The position numbers and the translations under genes are program-made. Shown piece by piece: positions 53,615 through 63,222 of a DNA stretch of 64,000 bases. Every line of letters begins with the position of its first letter. Within the stretch, counting starts at the first letter, position 1. The DNA is taken from positions 1 to 64,000 of the forward strand of contig NZ_QBUK01000004.1 of NCBI RefSeq assembly GCF_003058265.1, written 5' to 3'. The notes under the pieces are model-generated. The model ran no database searches. It saw nothing but the letters and a program-made list of their open reading frames with translations, and had not been told where the DNA came from. The stretch is from Flagellimonas amoyensis (GTDB lineage: Bacteria > Bacteroidota > Bacteroidia > Flavobacteriales > Flavobacteriaceae).

Positions 53615-55690
53615 TCATTTCCATTCGGAAAAATCCTTGATGATCTGGAAGTTCTCAGGCTTTAGGGTTTCATATACCTCTTTTGTCCAAGTGTAGGTAT
53701 CGGGCAATTCACCAATGCCGATGAATTTGGTGTCCAAGTTCAGCCCTGCAACCTGAGCTACATCGGTGATCCGCAAACAGTTCAACATCTCAATGGCCTC
53801 TCCCCTTCCATCTGGTTGGCTGGGCACATTTTGACTGGCGGGCGGATTTTTCACCAAAACGGTATTGATATCGCCTTTGAGCAGTGCAGCATACAGGGCC
53901 ACCACCGACATTTCACCTTCGGCCGCAATGTTGATGTTTTCCCTATCGATATTGAATCCGGGAATAGATTGAAGGGCCTCAATGCATCGAAGCACATCGT
54001 ACACCCTCATGGAGGCAACGGTCTTGCCCATCCATCCCAAGGACCTACGGATATGCCATTGCATGTTCTCCGCCCATCCGGTTTCCCCGATTCCCCTTGC
54101 CTCAAAATAAACAACGGTCTGGTTTGGGTCGATTCCTGAAACGAACTTTCCAAAATCCATGAACGGCTCGTTGGGGTTCTTCAAAACCAAAAGCACGGAT
54201 TGTTTTTCCTCCGGCGGCCTGTTCCAATAAATGGTGAACTTTAATCTCCATCCTTCTTCGGAAACAAAACTGAAGGTCTGCATCCCATATTTGGCCTCCT
54301 CTACAGTACGATATTCCCATTTTACATCCAATGGCACTGGGTTTTCAGGGAAGGCCCTAAACGTTTTCTCCTTTAAAAAATCCAAAACCTCAGCACGATA
54401 GGTTTCCAATTCGGGCTTGGTCTTGATCATGGGCGGTTCCGGCAATGCAAAGAAGGTTTCCTGAATGGTCTTTGTACGATCATCCTCCGGAGCCCCGTTG
54501 GTATAGACCGCCAGTTCCTCCACGGACAACTGCGCTTTTTCAGATTTGTCAATATCCCCAATTTTCTCAGGGGCAACCTCTTTACCCATCAAATGTTTTA
54601 TGAAAAATGAAAAAATCTTGGGGCGAAGGGTTTGCCTATCACCATGACCACCATCTGCTTCAATCAACGACAGGTTTTGAGAAGCCCCATAAAAATCATA
54701 GACCTTTTTGACGTCCTCATGCAGATCACGTACCGATTCAATGGCAAACAAGGCATCCCTATTCGGCGCAGCGATCATAAAGGGTTTTGGCGCGACCAAG
54801 GCTCCGATATCCGAAAAATCCCTTTGATAAGTATTCAAAGGCCTCATGCAATCGCATTGATGATCTATCGTGCTCTGGCAAATTTCAGCATACAATTCTT
54901 CGCCTCCGGCCGCAGGGGCCGCAGCTTTTATCCGATCATCCAAAGCGGCCAAATACCAGCTTTGTGATCCTCCTCCCGAAGCACCCGTGATTCCAAGTGC
55001 ATTGGGGTTCACTTCGGGCATCTGGCTCAAAAGGTCCAACCCTCGAATACCGTTCCATGCTTCCACTCCACCCGGATTGTATCCACGGCTGTACCAATGG
55101 AACCAACCGTTCATATTGGTCCCCCAATGTTCCCCACGTACTTCACCCCATTGGATGGTCTCAATGATCAGACACACAAATCCCAATTTGGCAAACTTAT
55201 GGGCCAGACCTTGGTAGTAGGCTTTTTGGGTCTCGGCATGTCCGCATACATACAGAATGGCGGGAGCCGGTTTTTTTATCCCTTTAGGGATATAGAGGTT
55301 GGCGGGCACGTACAGATTGGGAAGCGATTCGTAATAAATCTTGTCAATCCGATAGCCCGGCATGGAAATGGAACCCACTGTTTTTACATTTAGTGGCGAA
55401 CGTTCCCCGGTGAGCGGCACATCGTTCAGGCCCAGCATTTCCACCAATTCTTGATAACGTTGGGCCCGAATGGCCTTCCACTCGTCCAAAGTGTTCACAT
55501 CCTGCAAGAAACTTTCGGACACCTTCTTTGCTGATTCTGCCAAATACACCTGAATATTGTTGGGCTGATCTTGTGGCGGACAAAGCGAGAAATCCATTTC
55601 TTGGGCCTGCATCGCCCCTGCAAACAAAAGCATGGTCAGGACATAGAATATATTTTTGAAAAGTGAAATGCACATGGGTAAATTTCTCAT
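53615..55690 (-). CDS. Exported alpha/beta hydrolase (acetyl xylan esterase-like)
   Basis: A protein of 691 residues with a signal peptide (FYVLTMLLFAGAMQAQ; start at 55690 or 55675). The alpha/beta hydrolase core (about 120-370) has AILYVCGHAETQ, nucleophile Ser in GITGASGGGSQSW, a possible acid in FMIAAPNRDALF and His in EADGGHGDRQT. A second region (about 430-690) looks like another, degenerate hydrolase-like half: VLLVLKNPNEPFMDFG, NINIAAEGEMSVVALYAALL with Glu where Ser would be. It resembles acetyl xylan esterase/prolyl oligopeptidase-like proteins of polysaccharide loci, so ester removal from a glycan is the best guess. It is last in the unit CE1-PcRGLX-hydrolase. Confidence 0.78.
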   Translation of the reverse strand: MRNLPMCISLFKNIFYVLTMLLFAGAMQAQEMDFSLCPPQDQPNNIQVYLAESAKKVSESFLQDVNTLDEWKAIRAQRYQELVEMLGLNDVPLTGERSPLNVKTVGSISMPGYRIDKIYYESLPNLYVPANLYIPKGIKKPAPAILYVCGHAETQKAYYQGLAHKFAKLGFVCLIIETIQWGEVRGEHWGTNMNGWFHWYSRGYNPGGVEAWNGIRGLDLLSQMPEVNPNALGITGASGGGSQSWYLAALDDRIKAAAPAAGGEELYAEICQSTIDHQCDCMRPLNTYQRDFSDIGALVAPKPFMIAAPNRDALFAIESVRDLHEDVKKVYDFYGASQNLSLIEADGGHGDRQTLRPKIFSFFIKHLMGKEVAPEKIGDIDKSEKAQLSVEELAVYTNGAPEDDRTKTIQETFFALPEPPMIKTKPELETYRAEVLDFLKEKTFRAFPENPVPLDVKWEYRTVEEAKYGMQTFSFVSEEGWRLKFTIYWNRPPEEKQSVLLVLKNPNEPFMDFGKFVSGIDPNQTVVYFEARGIGETGWAENMQWHIRRSLGWMGKTVASMRVYDVLRCIEALQSIPGFNIDRENINIAAEGEMSVVALYAALLKGDINTVLVKNPPASQNVPSQPDGRGEAIEMLNCLRITDVAQVAGLNLDTKFIGIGELPDTYTWTKEVYETLKPENFQIIKDFSEWK

Positions 55691-55723
55691 AGTTAATTCA
55701 TAGATGGTTGGTTTCCCTACAAT

Positions 55724-58588
55724 TTAGGGCAATGTAAATTTCTTGATCATGGTATCATCTGCCACCTGTAGACGAATGAAATAAATATCTGAAAGTCCTC
55801 CTTTGGATTCTTTGAAGGAGATGGGCAACGTGCCTTTTTCAATTCCTTGCTTCTCAAAAGTCCACAACAAGTTTCCTGCCTTATCCAGCACATCCAGATG
55901 CACATCAGAAGAAGAATCTAGGACAACTTCGACGTCCAAAGCTGTTTTGGAGGCAGACTTAATTTTGATATCAAAATTTCTTTCTTTCTGTAGAGGTAGG
56001 TCCGTGCGCCCGCCATATTCCTTGTAGTGGTCCATTACGGCCATACTCAAAGGCTCATCCCATTGCATTTGCATGATGTCATCTTTGGCCCTCCAGTATT
56101 TTGGTGCAACGGTGTTGGCCAGATAGACCATGTCGCAATCCTCATAAAGCCCTGAAATTCCATACTTTTTATACAAGCTGGTCTGTGCTTCAATCCGTAA
56201 GCTGTTTTGATTCTCCACACTTCCCACGCTGACCAGTTCACTGAAGATGCTGTCCCTCATGGCTTTATCATTTTGGGCGGCCCAATAGACCGCAGCCATA
56301 GATTCCCGGTGCCAGTACAAGCCCCAACGGTCCTCTTTGTGTTTTCCGGCCCTCCACCAATCAAAAATAGCTTCTTTGATGATGGGGTCATCCACATCTT
56401 GCAAATAGAGACCATATCCCATAAACCAAGTATTGTCCCTCCATTCATCTCCCGGATTTGCTGTTCGTTCTATGGCCATGGCCAAGAAATTATCAGCCTC
56501 TTTTTTTGCGGCTTCCATACCCACGACGGTCCCAAATGTTTTTAGACCCACATAGGCACCTCCCGAAAGTTGGTCCACATCGGTATTCCCCCAATGGTTA
56601 AAAGCGGACCGAATTTCGTTCATGACTTCGTAGGTCCTCCAATCGCCGGTAAGGTTCCAATGCAGGTAATGGCCCAACCAGTTGGTTCCATAACCGTCCC
56701 AGGCGACACCACCGGTCCTATCATTTTCATCTTGAGGTGTTACTCCCCAATAGGCTGAGTGTCTCCGACCATACCCCACCATTCTGCTGTCTTCATCGCT
56801 GTAATGCTTGATGAGCGCATCCCTGACAAACTTCAAATGGGCCGAGGCCGATTTCCAATATTCATACTGGCCTGTCCTCAGGTATTGCATGAATTTGCGG
56901 TAGCTTATCATGGTATTGCCCCTTCGCCATCCATCATAGTCATCTTTGCGGTTGGAGATCCCCCAAGTACCCAGCTCCTTATTTCCAATCTGATAAGCGT
57001 ACATGAACATCATATCCCCATAGTTTAACATGCCCAACCAGCCAAATTCAATGGCCGAACGATCTATAAATGCGGTGCCGGTTGCCAAGTAGGCCTCGGT
57101 CTTCGGGAATTTCTCATCATCCTTGGGCATGATCATCCCGGCAGCCTTGGTCCCATGATAACTGTACCATTCTGGGTTTACGTAAGGTTGAGGCGCATCT
57201 TCCACCAAAGCTGTAAAAACATTTTCTTTTATGACATCATCTGGAGCATGAAAATTGTAAAACACATCGTGGGTAATGCTCATCCCCTGCATTCCTTTTT
57301 CCCAACCGGATGCCCTTAGGTCCATGACCAAATCCCCATGATCGGGCCAGATCCAAGCGTTAAGCGACTTTTCCTTTCCGATATAGGAAAGCTCCTTCGG
57401 GTACATGTAGGCCATATCTTTTATGGCAAGGGTCACTCCAAATTTATCCGAACTGACATCAATCCAACCATCGGTTTTTTCAATTCCTTTGGCCACTTTC
57501 TTTCCTGCTTCTACCGTCCAGTCCAATGGAAATCCTTTGTGCTCAAGGTTGAAAACGTTGGATGGGCCGCTATTAAAAAGATAGGAGGTATCCCGTTTAC
57601 TGATTTTTTCTGCAGTGGAAAGTCCTGCTGCCCTAAACTGCGGTTCGCCCTCGAAATTCAAGGGCAGGCTCAATCCCAGCCTTCGGATATTGGTCGTCTG
57701 CGGATTTCCCCTGAAAAGAAAATTGTGCTGTACCCTTACAAATGATTTCCCTTTGTAGGCGTGGAGCCAAATAGTGTATTCACTGTCATCATCAAGTCCG
57801 CCCAATCGGCCTTTGATTTCAATAACAGTCCTCAACGGACCGGATTCCACCACTTTTGCGGTGTATTTCCCTTCGGCAGCGCTCTTGCGCAGTTCTTTTC
57901 CCCCTCCTTCTTTCCGCATCCATTCGGGGCCTCCCTTTACGGTTGGGATGGCATTCTCAGCAGGGACTGAAGTTCCTGCCAAAAGATCTCGGTTGGCGTA
58001 GAGGTTGTTGGGACGCTCTGGGTTCTTGTCCTGAAGGTCCATAAAATGGTCTTGACCCGAACCGCTCTTCACCACTTGTTCCGATGCTTCAAAGACGCCA
58101 TTTTTATTCAGGTCGAGCCATGCCTCATCCATAAACCCAAATCTTCTTTTGCTTACCGTAAACTTTAAAGTTCCAGTATTGACCGTTATGAAATCGTCGG
58201 TCTCGGTATGCATTTTTGTCTCCTCAACAGGTTTTTCGGAAAGCAGCAATTGATCGGTGACCTTTTTGTTGGCCAATATATCTTTTTGATAGTCCAGCAA
58301 CACCCATTTAATGGACCCGTCCGCCCAACGAGACAGGATCCTTTTTTGGGACTCAGTGCCCGAAATGCCTATTTGATCTACATGAAAAACGGCTCCTTTA
58401 GGAAAGGGCACACCCCCGGTGATGGGCCAATCTTCCCGATCAAAACCGGTATGGTCTTCGACATGGAGACCGGATTGCGCAGAAAGTCCGTTCGCAGCTA
58501 GTAAAATGACCAGAACACAGCATCGGATTAGACAACCACATATTCCCCGTTGATCCTTTTGCATTTTTTTCATTTGTTCCGACATCAT
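55724..58588 (-). CDS. PcRGLX/YetA-like protein, probable exo-lyase (PL26-related)
   Basis: A protein of 954 residues with a signal peptide after a basic start (CCVLVILLAANGLSAQ). It follows the PcRGLX/YetA three-domain plan: an N-terminal RIFT-barrel part (HTGFDREDWPITGGVPFPKGAV, WADGSIKWVLLDYQ), a central beta-sandwich (EYTIWLHAYKGKSFVRVQHNFLFRG, FPLDWTVEAGKK) and an alpha/alpha toroid (about 480-850; DGWRRGNTMISYRKFMQYLRTGQ, GTNWLGHYLHWNLTGDWRTYEVM). A short C-terminal sandwich ends the protein. PL26 members are exo-lyases on rhamnogalacturonan. Paired with a GH88 here, a lyase acting on a uronic-acid polymer is plausible, but the exact substrate is unknown. Confidence 0.85.
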   Translation of the reverse strand: MMSEQMKKMQKDQRGICGCLIRCCVLVILLAANGLSAQSGLHVEDHTGFDREDWPITGGVPFPKGAVFHVDQIGISGTESQKRILSRWADGSIKWVLLDYQKDILANKKVTDQLLLSEKPVEETKMHTETDDFITVNTGTLKFTVSKRRFGFMDEAWLDLNKNGVFEASEQVVKSGSGQDHFMDLQDKNPERPNNLYANRDLLAGTSVPAENAIPTVKGGPEWMRKEGGGKELRKSAAEGKYTAKVVESGPLRTVIEIKGRLGGLDDDSEYTIWLHAYKGKSFVRVQHNFLFRGNPQTTNIRRLGLSLPLNFEGEPQFRAAGLSTAEKISKRDTSYLFNSGPSNVFNLEHKGFPLDWTVEAGKKVAKGIEKTDGWIDVSSDKFGVTLAIKDMAYMYPKELSYIGKEKSLNAWIWPDHGDLVMDLRASGWEKGMQGMSITHDVFYNFHAPDDVIKENVFTALVEDAPQPYVNPEWYSYHGTKAAGMIMPKDDEKFPKTEAYLATGTAFIDRSAIEFGWLGMLNYGDMMFMYAYQIGNKELGTWGISNRKDDYDGWRRGNTMISYRKFMQYLRTGQYEYWKSASAHLKFVRDALIKHYSDEDSRMVGYGRRHSAYWGVTPQDENDRTGGVAWDGYGTNWLGHYLHWNLTGDWRTYEVMNEIRSAFNHWGNTDVDQLSGGAYVGLKTFGTVVGMEAAKKEADNFLAMAIERTANPGDEWRDNTWFMGYGLYLQDVDDPIIKEAIFDWWRAGKHKEDRWGLYWHRESMAAVYWAAQNDKAMRDSIFSELVSVGSVENQNSLRIEAQTSLYKKYGISGLYEDCDMVYLANTVAPKYWRAKDDIMQMQWDEPLSMAVMDHYKEYGGRTDLPLQKERNFDIKIKSASKTALDVEVVLDSSSDVHLDVLDKAGNLLWTFEKQGIEKGTLPISFKESKGGLSDIYFIRLQVADDTMIKKFTLP

Positions 58589-58679
58589 TTTAAAGTGTAA
58601 TAAATTTAATTTTCATTTCAAGGACAACCTAGGATGTTCCCATTTTAATTTTCTTCAACATCCCTACCAAACCATAAAC

Positions 58680-60581
58680 CTACTTCTTCGGTTTGCCGAC
58701 CATCAGTTCCACCGTGCCCCATGTTACGGTACGGGCTATGGGATTGTGCGATTTGGTCTCATATTTGGCCAACAGTTTAAGACGATGCCCCTCTGGACAA
58801 TCCTCAGAAATCTTAATGATGGAACTAAAGGTGATCCCATCGGTCTCCCATACGGCAGGTAAGGCTTCATCAAACAGTTTTTCTCCCACAATGTATGGGT
58901 CATCATAGAAAAGTTGGGCCCTGTGCCCATTGGTATAGACCAGAATTTCCTCGCCCGGACTTACTTTTCCATCCCCATTGCCCGAACCCACCAAGGTATC
59001 CTTCACAGAACGTCCATCATCAATGTCCAATCCATCAAATGGGGCCACATCAAAGAAAACAGGCATGTAAAACATATTTTCAAAGGCAACGTCCCCCGAG
59101 GTCATTTTTAATTTCGCTTTCACACCGAAGGGACTTCCATCTTTTGGCGGCACTTTGTTAGAGGTCACGGCTATGGAAGGTATCTCGATTTGTCCATCGG
59201 CCTTTACCACACCATTGAAAGTTGCCGGATTGGCCACCACACTACTGTCACGGGTCTTGAGTTCGAATTTCACCGTATCCCCCTCAACATAGGGCGTGCC
59301 GAGATTGGCTATTTGGATGTGGAGCTGGTTTTCTTCCCCGACCCTCAGCATTTTTCGATTTTCTCCCAAAGTATAGCCTACAAATGTGGGTTTGGGCCCA
59401 TCGTTGGTTTGGTGAATACCTATCTCATGGCCTTCCCCATCCAATTTCACATGGAGCCTTCCCTCAGCATCACTTTTGAGGATCTGCGTGCGCAACTGAC
59501 CGTTCTTTCGATTGTAATCCGATATGGTATATGAAGCATCGGGCCTATATATGGCCGCAGTGGTCACCGTGGCCTGTAGCCCTTCCAAAGCAGGACCTTC
59601 CGGAAGCCATTTGTGGGTATACAATCCAAATCCTGCCTTCGTCACCTCCGAGAGGAAGAGCAAACCAGGTTGGGACTTATCACTCTCAACCTTATAATCC
59701 CAAAGTTCAAAATCGGGATAAACGTCATAGTGCGACCAGCTTTTCTGTGGCGGAATCTGCTGTTGGAGCGACTCCAACAAAAAAGACAGGGCCTTTTCGA
59801 ATGCTTCGGTTCCACCATTGGGATCGACTTCGTGTCCTCCTTCAAACTGCCAATATCCGTAGTAGGGATGGCCCTCCCATAGGGCCCCATTGTTGGTCTC
59901 CTTGTTGAGGGCCGACAATTCCCCATGCGAACTGTTTCGCAAACGATATGGTACATCGCTCAAATTGGCAAAGGTGTAACGCAGGGGATAAAATGTATGG
60001 TTGTCCGGCATGCCAAGGTAAAACTCCGTGCTACCGCACAAATCCACCGCGGCTCCCACCATGTCCGGGTATTTTCCCGATAAGTAGGTCGTCATCATAC
60101 CTCCCATACTGAAACCCATGAGTGCCCTACCATACCTATTGTCCACGGTCCGGTAGGCGCTATCGATATATGACACGACCTCCGGAAAATAATCCTTCAT
60201 CTGCACATCGTAGGTCATATGCTCATGATACCCCATATTATAAGGTCTTGGGTCGGCATCATCCATTCTGCCATTGAGCAGCACAAAGATCACTTTGTAT
60301 TTATCCGCCAGTTTCCCGATGGAATCATAGGCCAAATTGGAACTGTCCTTCATATGGGTGCCTCCCCAACCATGAAGGTAATAGACCACGGGATAGGTTT
60401 CATCCGCATTGTCGGTGTAGCTTTTGGGGAGATAAATTCGATAAGGTTTTTCCTTGTTGAACACCTTACTAAAATGGCTCAAATCCTCGTAGGATGGTTT
60501 GGCTTTGTCACAGGAAGAGACCAAACAAACCAGAGCAATCACGGGTAACAACACCCATTTTCTTAGGACCATATCACCCAT
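58680..60581 (-). CDS. CE1-like esterase lipoprotein with C-terminal beta domains
   Basis: A protein of 633 residues from the ATG at 60581 (MGDMVLRKWVLL) with a lipoprotein signal (LVCLVSSCDKA). The N-terminal alpha/beta hydrolase (about 25-275) is of the esterase D/CE1 type: YPVVYYLHGWGGTHMKDSS, nucleophile Ser in ALMGFSMGGMM, Asp candidate in GAAVDLCGS and His in QFEGGHEVDPNGG. The C-terminal 350 residues are beta-rich (two or three immunoglobulin-like segments; KMLRVGEENQLHIQIANLG, ENMFYMPVFFDVAPFDGL). CE1 members cleave acetyl or feruloyl esters. It heads the three-gene minus-strand unit and is divergent from the GH88 gene. Confidence 0.83.
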   Translation of the reverse strand: MGDMVLRKWVLLPVIALVCLVSSCDKAKPSYEDLSHFSKVFNKEKPYRIYLPKSYTDNADETYPVVYYLHGWGGTHMKDSSNLAYDSIGKLADKYKVIFVLLNGRMDDADPRPYNMGYHEHMTYDVQMKDYFPEVVSYIDSAYRTVDNRYGRALMGFSMGGMMTTYLSGKYPDMVGAAVDLCGSTEFYLGMPDNHTFYPLRYTFANLSDVPYRLRNSSHGELSALNKETNNGALWEGHPYYGYWQFEGGHEVDPNGGTEAFEKALSFLLESLQQQIPPQKSWSHYDVYPDFELWDYKVESDKSQPGLLFLSEVTKAGFGLYTHKWLPEGPALEGLQATVTTAAIYRPDASYTISDYNRKNGQLRTQILKSDAEGRLHVKLDGEGHEIGIHQTNDGPKPTFVGYTLGENRKMLRVGEENQLHIQIANLGTPYVEGDTVKFELKTRDSSVVANPATFNGVVKADGQIEIPSIAVTSNKVPPKDGSPFGVKAKLKMTSGDVAFENMFYMPVFFDVAPFDGLDIDDGRSVKDTLVGSGNGDGKVSPGEEILVYTNGHRAQLFYDDPYIVGEKLFDEALPAVWETDGITFSSIIKISEDCPEGHRLKLLAKYETKSHNPIARTVTWGTVELMVGKPKK

Positions 60582-60829
60582 TTTTTCTTCTTTAGGTTTT
60601 TCATTTATGAAAGTTGCATCCATGAGCATTCGGATTGGCCACCCACATGAAAATCAAATATAACATTTTTATAAAAATAAAAGATTTTGAAAGTAAAAAA
60701 GTTTCATAATCATATCAATAAACAATTGTATCTTTGCTTTATAGTTATTTTTTCAATAAAATCATTATTGTTTTCAATGTAAAGAAACCATGAAAACTGA
60801 CCAACATTAACCCTAATAGCGCATTCCAC

Positions 60830-62035
60830 ATGAACAGATGTACCACAAGACAAGCTTTTCAACTCTCCATCCTTTTTCTATTATTGATGACCGCAGGCTG
60901 CAAAGAAAAAAAAGAAGCAGTGCAGATGGATTTCATGTCCACTATTGAAGCTCAAATGGATACCCTCCAGAAAAACATCGACTTTGCCAAGGACAGTATC
61001 AAGTTCACCCCGCGAAGCTATACCCAAGGGGATTTGAAATTGGTGGACAGCGAGGATTGGTGCAGTGGTTTCTATCCAGGCACCTTGTGGAACCTGTATG
61101 GATTGACAAAAAATGACAAATGGAAAGAAAGAGCTATAGCCTATACCGAACGATTGGATTCCATTCAGTACCTAAGAGGCACCCACGACTTGGGCTTTAT
61201 CATGGAATGCAGTTATGGCACAGCTTTGAACTATGTAGCGTCCGAGGCATACGAAAATATCATTGTGCAGACAGCCAAGACCCTTTCCGAACGGTTCAAT
61301 CCCAAGGTAGGGGCCATCAAATCATGGGATTGGAGTGATGAATGGGTGTATCCCGTTATCATCGACAACATGATCAACCTTGAAATTTTGTTCCACGCGA
61401 CCCGGATTACCCAAGACAGCAGCTTTTACAATATTGCAATTTCCCATGCGGACACAACCCTAAAAAATCATTTTCGGGAAGACAACAGTTCTTTTCACGT
61501 GGTGGATTATGACCCCGAAACCGGGACCGTCATCAAAAAGAACACCCACCAAGGATATGCAGACAGTTCGGCATGGGCCCGGGGACAGGCATGGGGACTC
61601 TATGGCTATACGCTTTGCTATCGCGAGACCAAAGACCCTAAATATTTGGAACAGGCCATCAAAATTGCCGATTATATAAGTGGACATCCGGAGCTACCGT
61701 CAGACAAGATCCCTTATTGGGACTATGATGTACCCAAAACTTCCTCGACTACCCGAGATGCTTCCGCCGCGGCGGTCTCAGCCTCTGCGCTATACGAATT
61801 ATCGGGTTTTGTTGAAGATGGTGGTTCCCAAAAACATCTTGCTTTGGCCAACCAGATCATGGAGACATTGAGCACTCCCGCATATTTAGCTTCCGAAGGG
61901 ACAAATGGTGGGTTTCTGCTGATGCATTCCACCGGTGACCTACCAAGCGATGGAGAAATTGATTGTGGGATCAACTATGCGGATTATTATTTTGTGGAAG
62001 CGCTGCTCAGGAAAGAAAAAGTAGCGGCCCAATAG
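60830..62035 (+). CDS. GH88 unsaturated glucuronyl hydrolase, lipoprotein
   Basis: A protein of 401 residues with a lipoprotein signal (LLLMTAGCKEKK). The alpha/alpha six-barrel of GH88 fills the rest: DWCSGFYPGTLWNLY, LRGTHDLGFIMECSYG (the HD motif with a catalytic Asp), GAIKSWDWSDEW, PVIIDNMINLEIL, SSAWARGQAWGLYGY and SSTTRDASAAAVSASALYEL. It hydrates and removes the 4,5-unsaturated uronic acid left at the non-reducing end by polysaccharide lyases. This supports a lyase route in this cluster, with the PcRGLX-like protein the only lyase candidate in the window. Transcribed divergently from the CE1-like gene; a convergent hairpin follows. Confidence 0.92.
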   Translation: MNRCTTRQAFQLSILFLLLMTAGCKEKKEAVQMDFMSTIEAQMDTLQKNIDFAKDSIKFTPRSYTQGDLKLVDSEDWCSGFYPGTLWNLYGLTKNDKWKERAIAYTERLDSIQYLRGTHDLGFIMECSYGTALNYVASEAYENIIVQTAKTLSERFNPKVGAIKSWDWSDEWVYPVIIDNMINLEILFHATRITQDSSFYNIAISHADTTLKNHFREDNSSFHVVDYDPETGTVIKKNTHQGYADSSAWARGQAWGLYGYTLCYRETKDPKYLEQAIKIADYISGHPELPSDKIPYWDYDVPKTSSTTRDASAAAVSASALYELSGFVEDGGSQKHLALANQIMETLSTPAYLASEGTNGGFLLMHSTGDLPSDGEIDCGINYADYYFVEALLRKEKVAAQ

Positions 62036-62078
62036 AGTCGCATTTCCTTCTTTGCCCTAATCATTAAAACTAAAAAGG

Positions 62079-62104
62079 GCCGACTTGGATCACACCAAAT
62101 CGGC
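62079..62104. terminator. Terminator between GH88 and the GH43-like genes
   Basis: GCCGACTTGG (62079-62088) pairs with CCAAATCGGC (62095-62104) with one mismatch and a 6-base loop, flanked by AAAAAGG and CACTTTC. It lies between convergent stops. Confidence 0.6.
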
Positions 62105-62153
62105 ACTTTCTAATCGTTATAAGTTTAAGGCCAACTATTTGCTTCAATTGTAT

Positions 62154-63155
62154 TTATTCCCACTTTAGCTTAATCACCCTTACGCCATCCAAACCGGGGT
62201 TCAGGGCAGCGATGTAATATTGCCCGTCTTCATGGATGATCTCAGGGGCTGCAATGGGCAGGGTGCATACTTTTTGGGAGTCGTCATCTACACCAAAATT
62301 GTATGGATTGGGCGATGCATAGACGGTGGTATGATTGTCCTCTCCGTATTTTTGGGTCACGAAGAGATAATACAGCTTATGCTCTGGCAAGTACACCACT
62401 TGCGGGCACTCGTCAGAATATTTTGGATCACTACCATTGTATATAGGGGTGTGCGAAACCATGACGGATTCACTCCAATCCACCATGTTCACCGATGTCC
62501 TGACAAATCCTGCACCGTCATCATACGGTGCTTCCACATGGCTTGAATAATAACAATAATATGTATTGCCCCTTTTGATGACCATAGGGTCCCTGGCTTG
62601 GGTAAAAAATGTTCCTTCCCAATGGCCATATTCGGCAAAAAGGTCCGGTTGTCCATTTCCTCCAAGGACACGTTCAAAATTCTTCCCGTCATAACTCTTG
62701 GCAAGACAGATTCTTCTCAAATCGCCATAGAACAAATAAAAGACACCATCTTCCTTGAACATATATGGTGCCTGCATACCTCCAGGGGTCTCCCCCAAGG
62801 TGGGTTCTGCCGTCCATTTGATGCCCTGTGGCTCCCAATCTTTGGCAAAGAGTGATTTTCCTTCCCACCCATATAGGAAACGGGTGGTGACATAGGCCGG
62901 GGCAAGACGTGTTCCGGGTTCAAAATTGGAATTACGGATACAGGACCACAGTTGCCATGTGCCATCGGCGGCTTTCCAAATTCCGAAATCAACGGGTTGT
63001 TGCTTATCCGTATTGAATTTTCCCAAATCCGGGGTACTGGCTATTTGCCACCATTCTCCATCTAGAACAGGTACTGGAACTTTTTTGGATTGGGCAAAAA
63101 GTCCAACACCCAACACCAATACAAGTCCCAGTACACCTTTCTGTAAATTCTTCAT
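62154..63155 (-). CDS. Secreted GH43/GH117-like five-bladed propeller, copy 1
   Basis: A protein of 333 residues with a signal peptide (MKNLQKGVLGLVLVLGVGLFAQ). It is a glycosidase-type five-bladed propeller: LDGEWWQIASTPDLGKF, WQLWSCIRNSNF, GGMQAPYMFKEDGVFYLFYGD, FFTQARDPMVIKRGNTYYCYYSSH, YSDECPQVVYLPEHKLYYLF and IAAPEIIHEDGQYYIAAL. The residues ARDPMV and DECPQV are candidates for the catalytic acids of clan GH-F/J-like propellers, but family and subfamily cannot be fixed by eye. The next gene upstream is a close paralogue, so this is a tandem duplication. Confidence 0.8.
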   Translation of the reverse strand: MKNLQKGVLGLVLVLGVGLFAQSKKVPVPVLDGEWWQIASTPDLGKFNTDKQQPVDFGIWKAADGTWQLWSCIRNSNFEPGTRLAPAYVTTRFLYGWEGKSLFAKDWEPQGIKWTAEPTLGETPGGMQAPYMFKEDGVFYLFYGDLRRICLAKSYDGKNFERVLGGNGQPDLFAEYGHWEGTFFTQARDPMVIKRGNTYYCYYSSHVEAPYDDGAGFVRTSVNMVDWSESVMVSHTPIYNGSDPKYSDECPQVVYLPEHKLYYLFVTQKYGEDNHTTVYASPNPYNFGVDDDSQKVCTLPIAAPEIIHEDGQYYIAALNPGLDGVRVIKLKWE

Positions 63156-63222
63156 TCTTAGCTTTTTGGGGATAACCTATAAATCGTCATCCTATATTGT
63201 TTGTTCCCCTGTGGGCCTGTGG

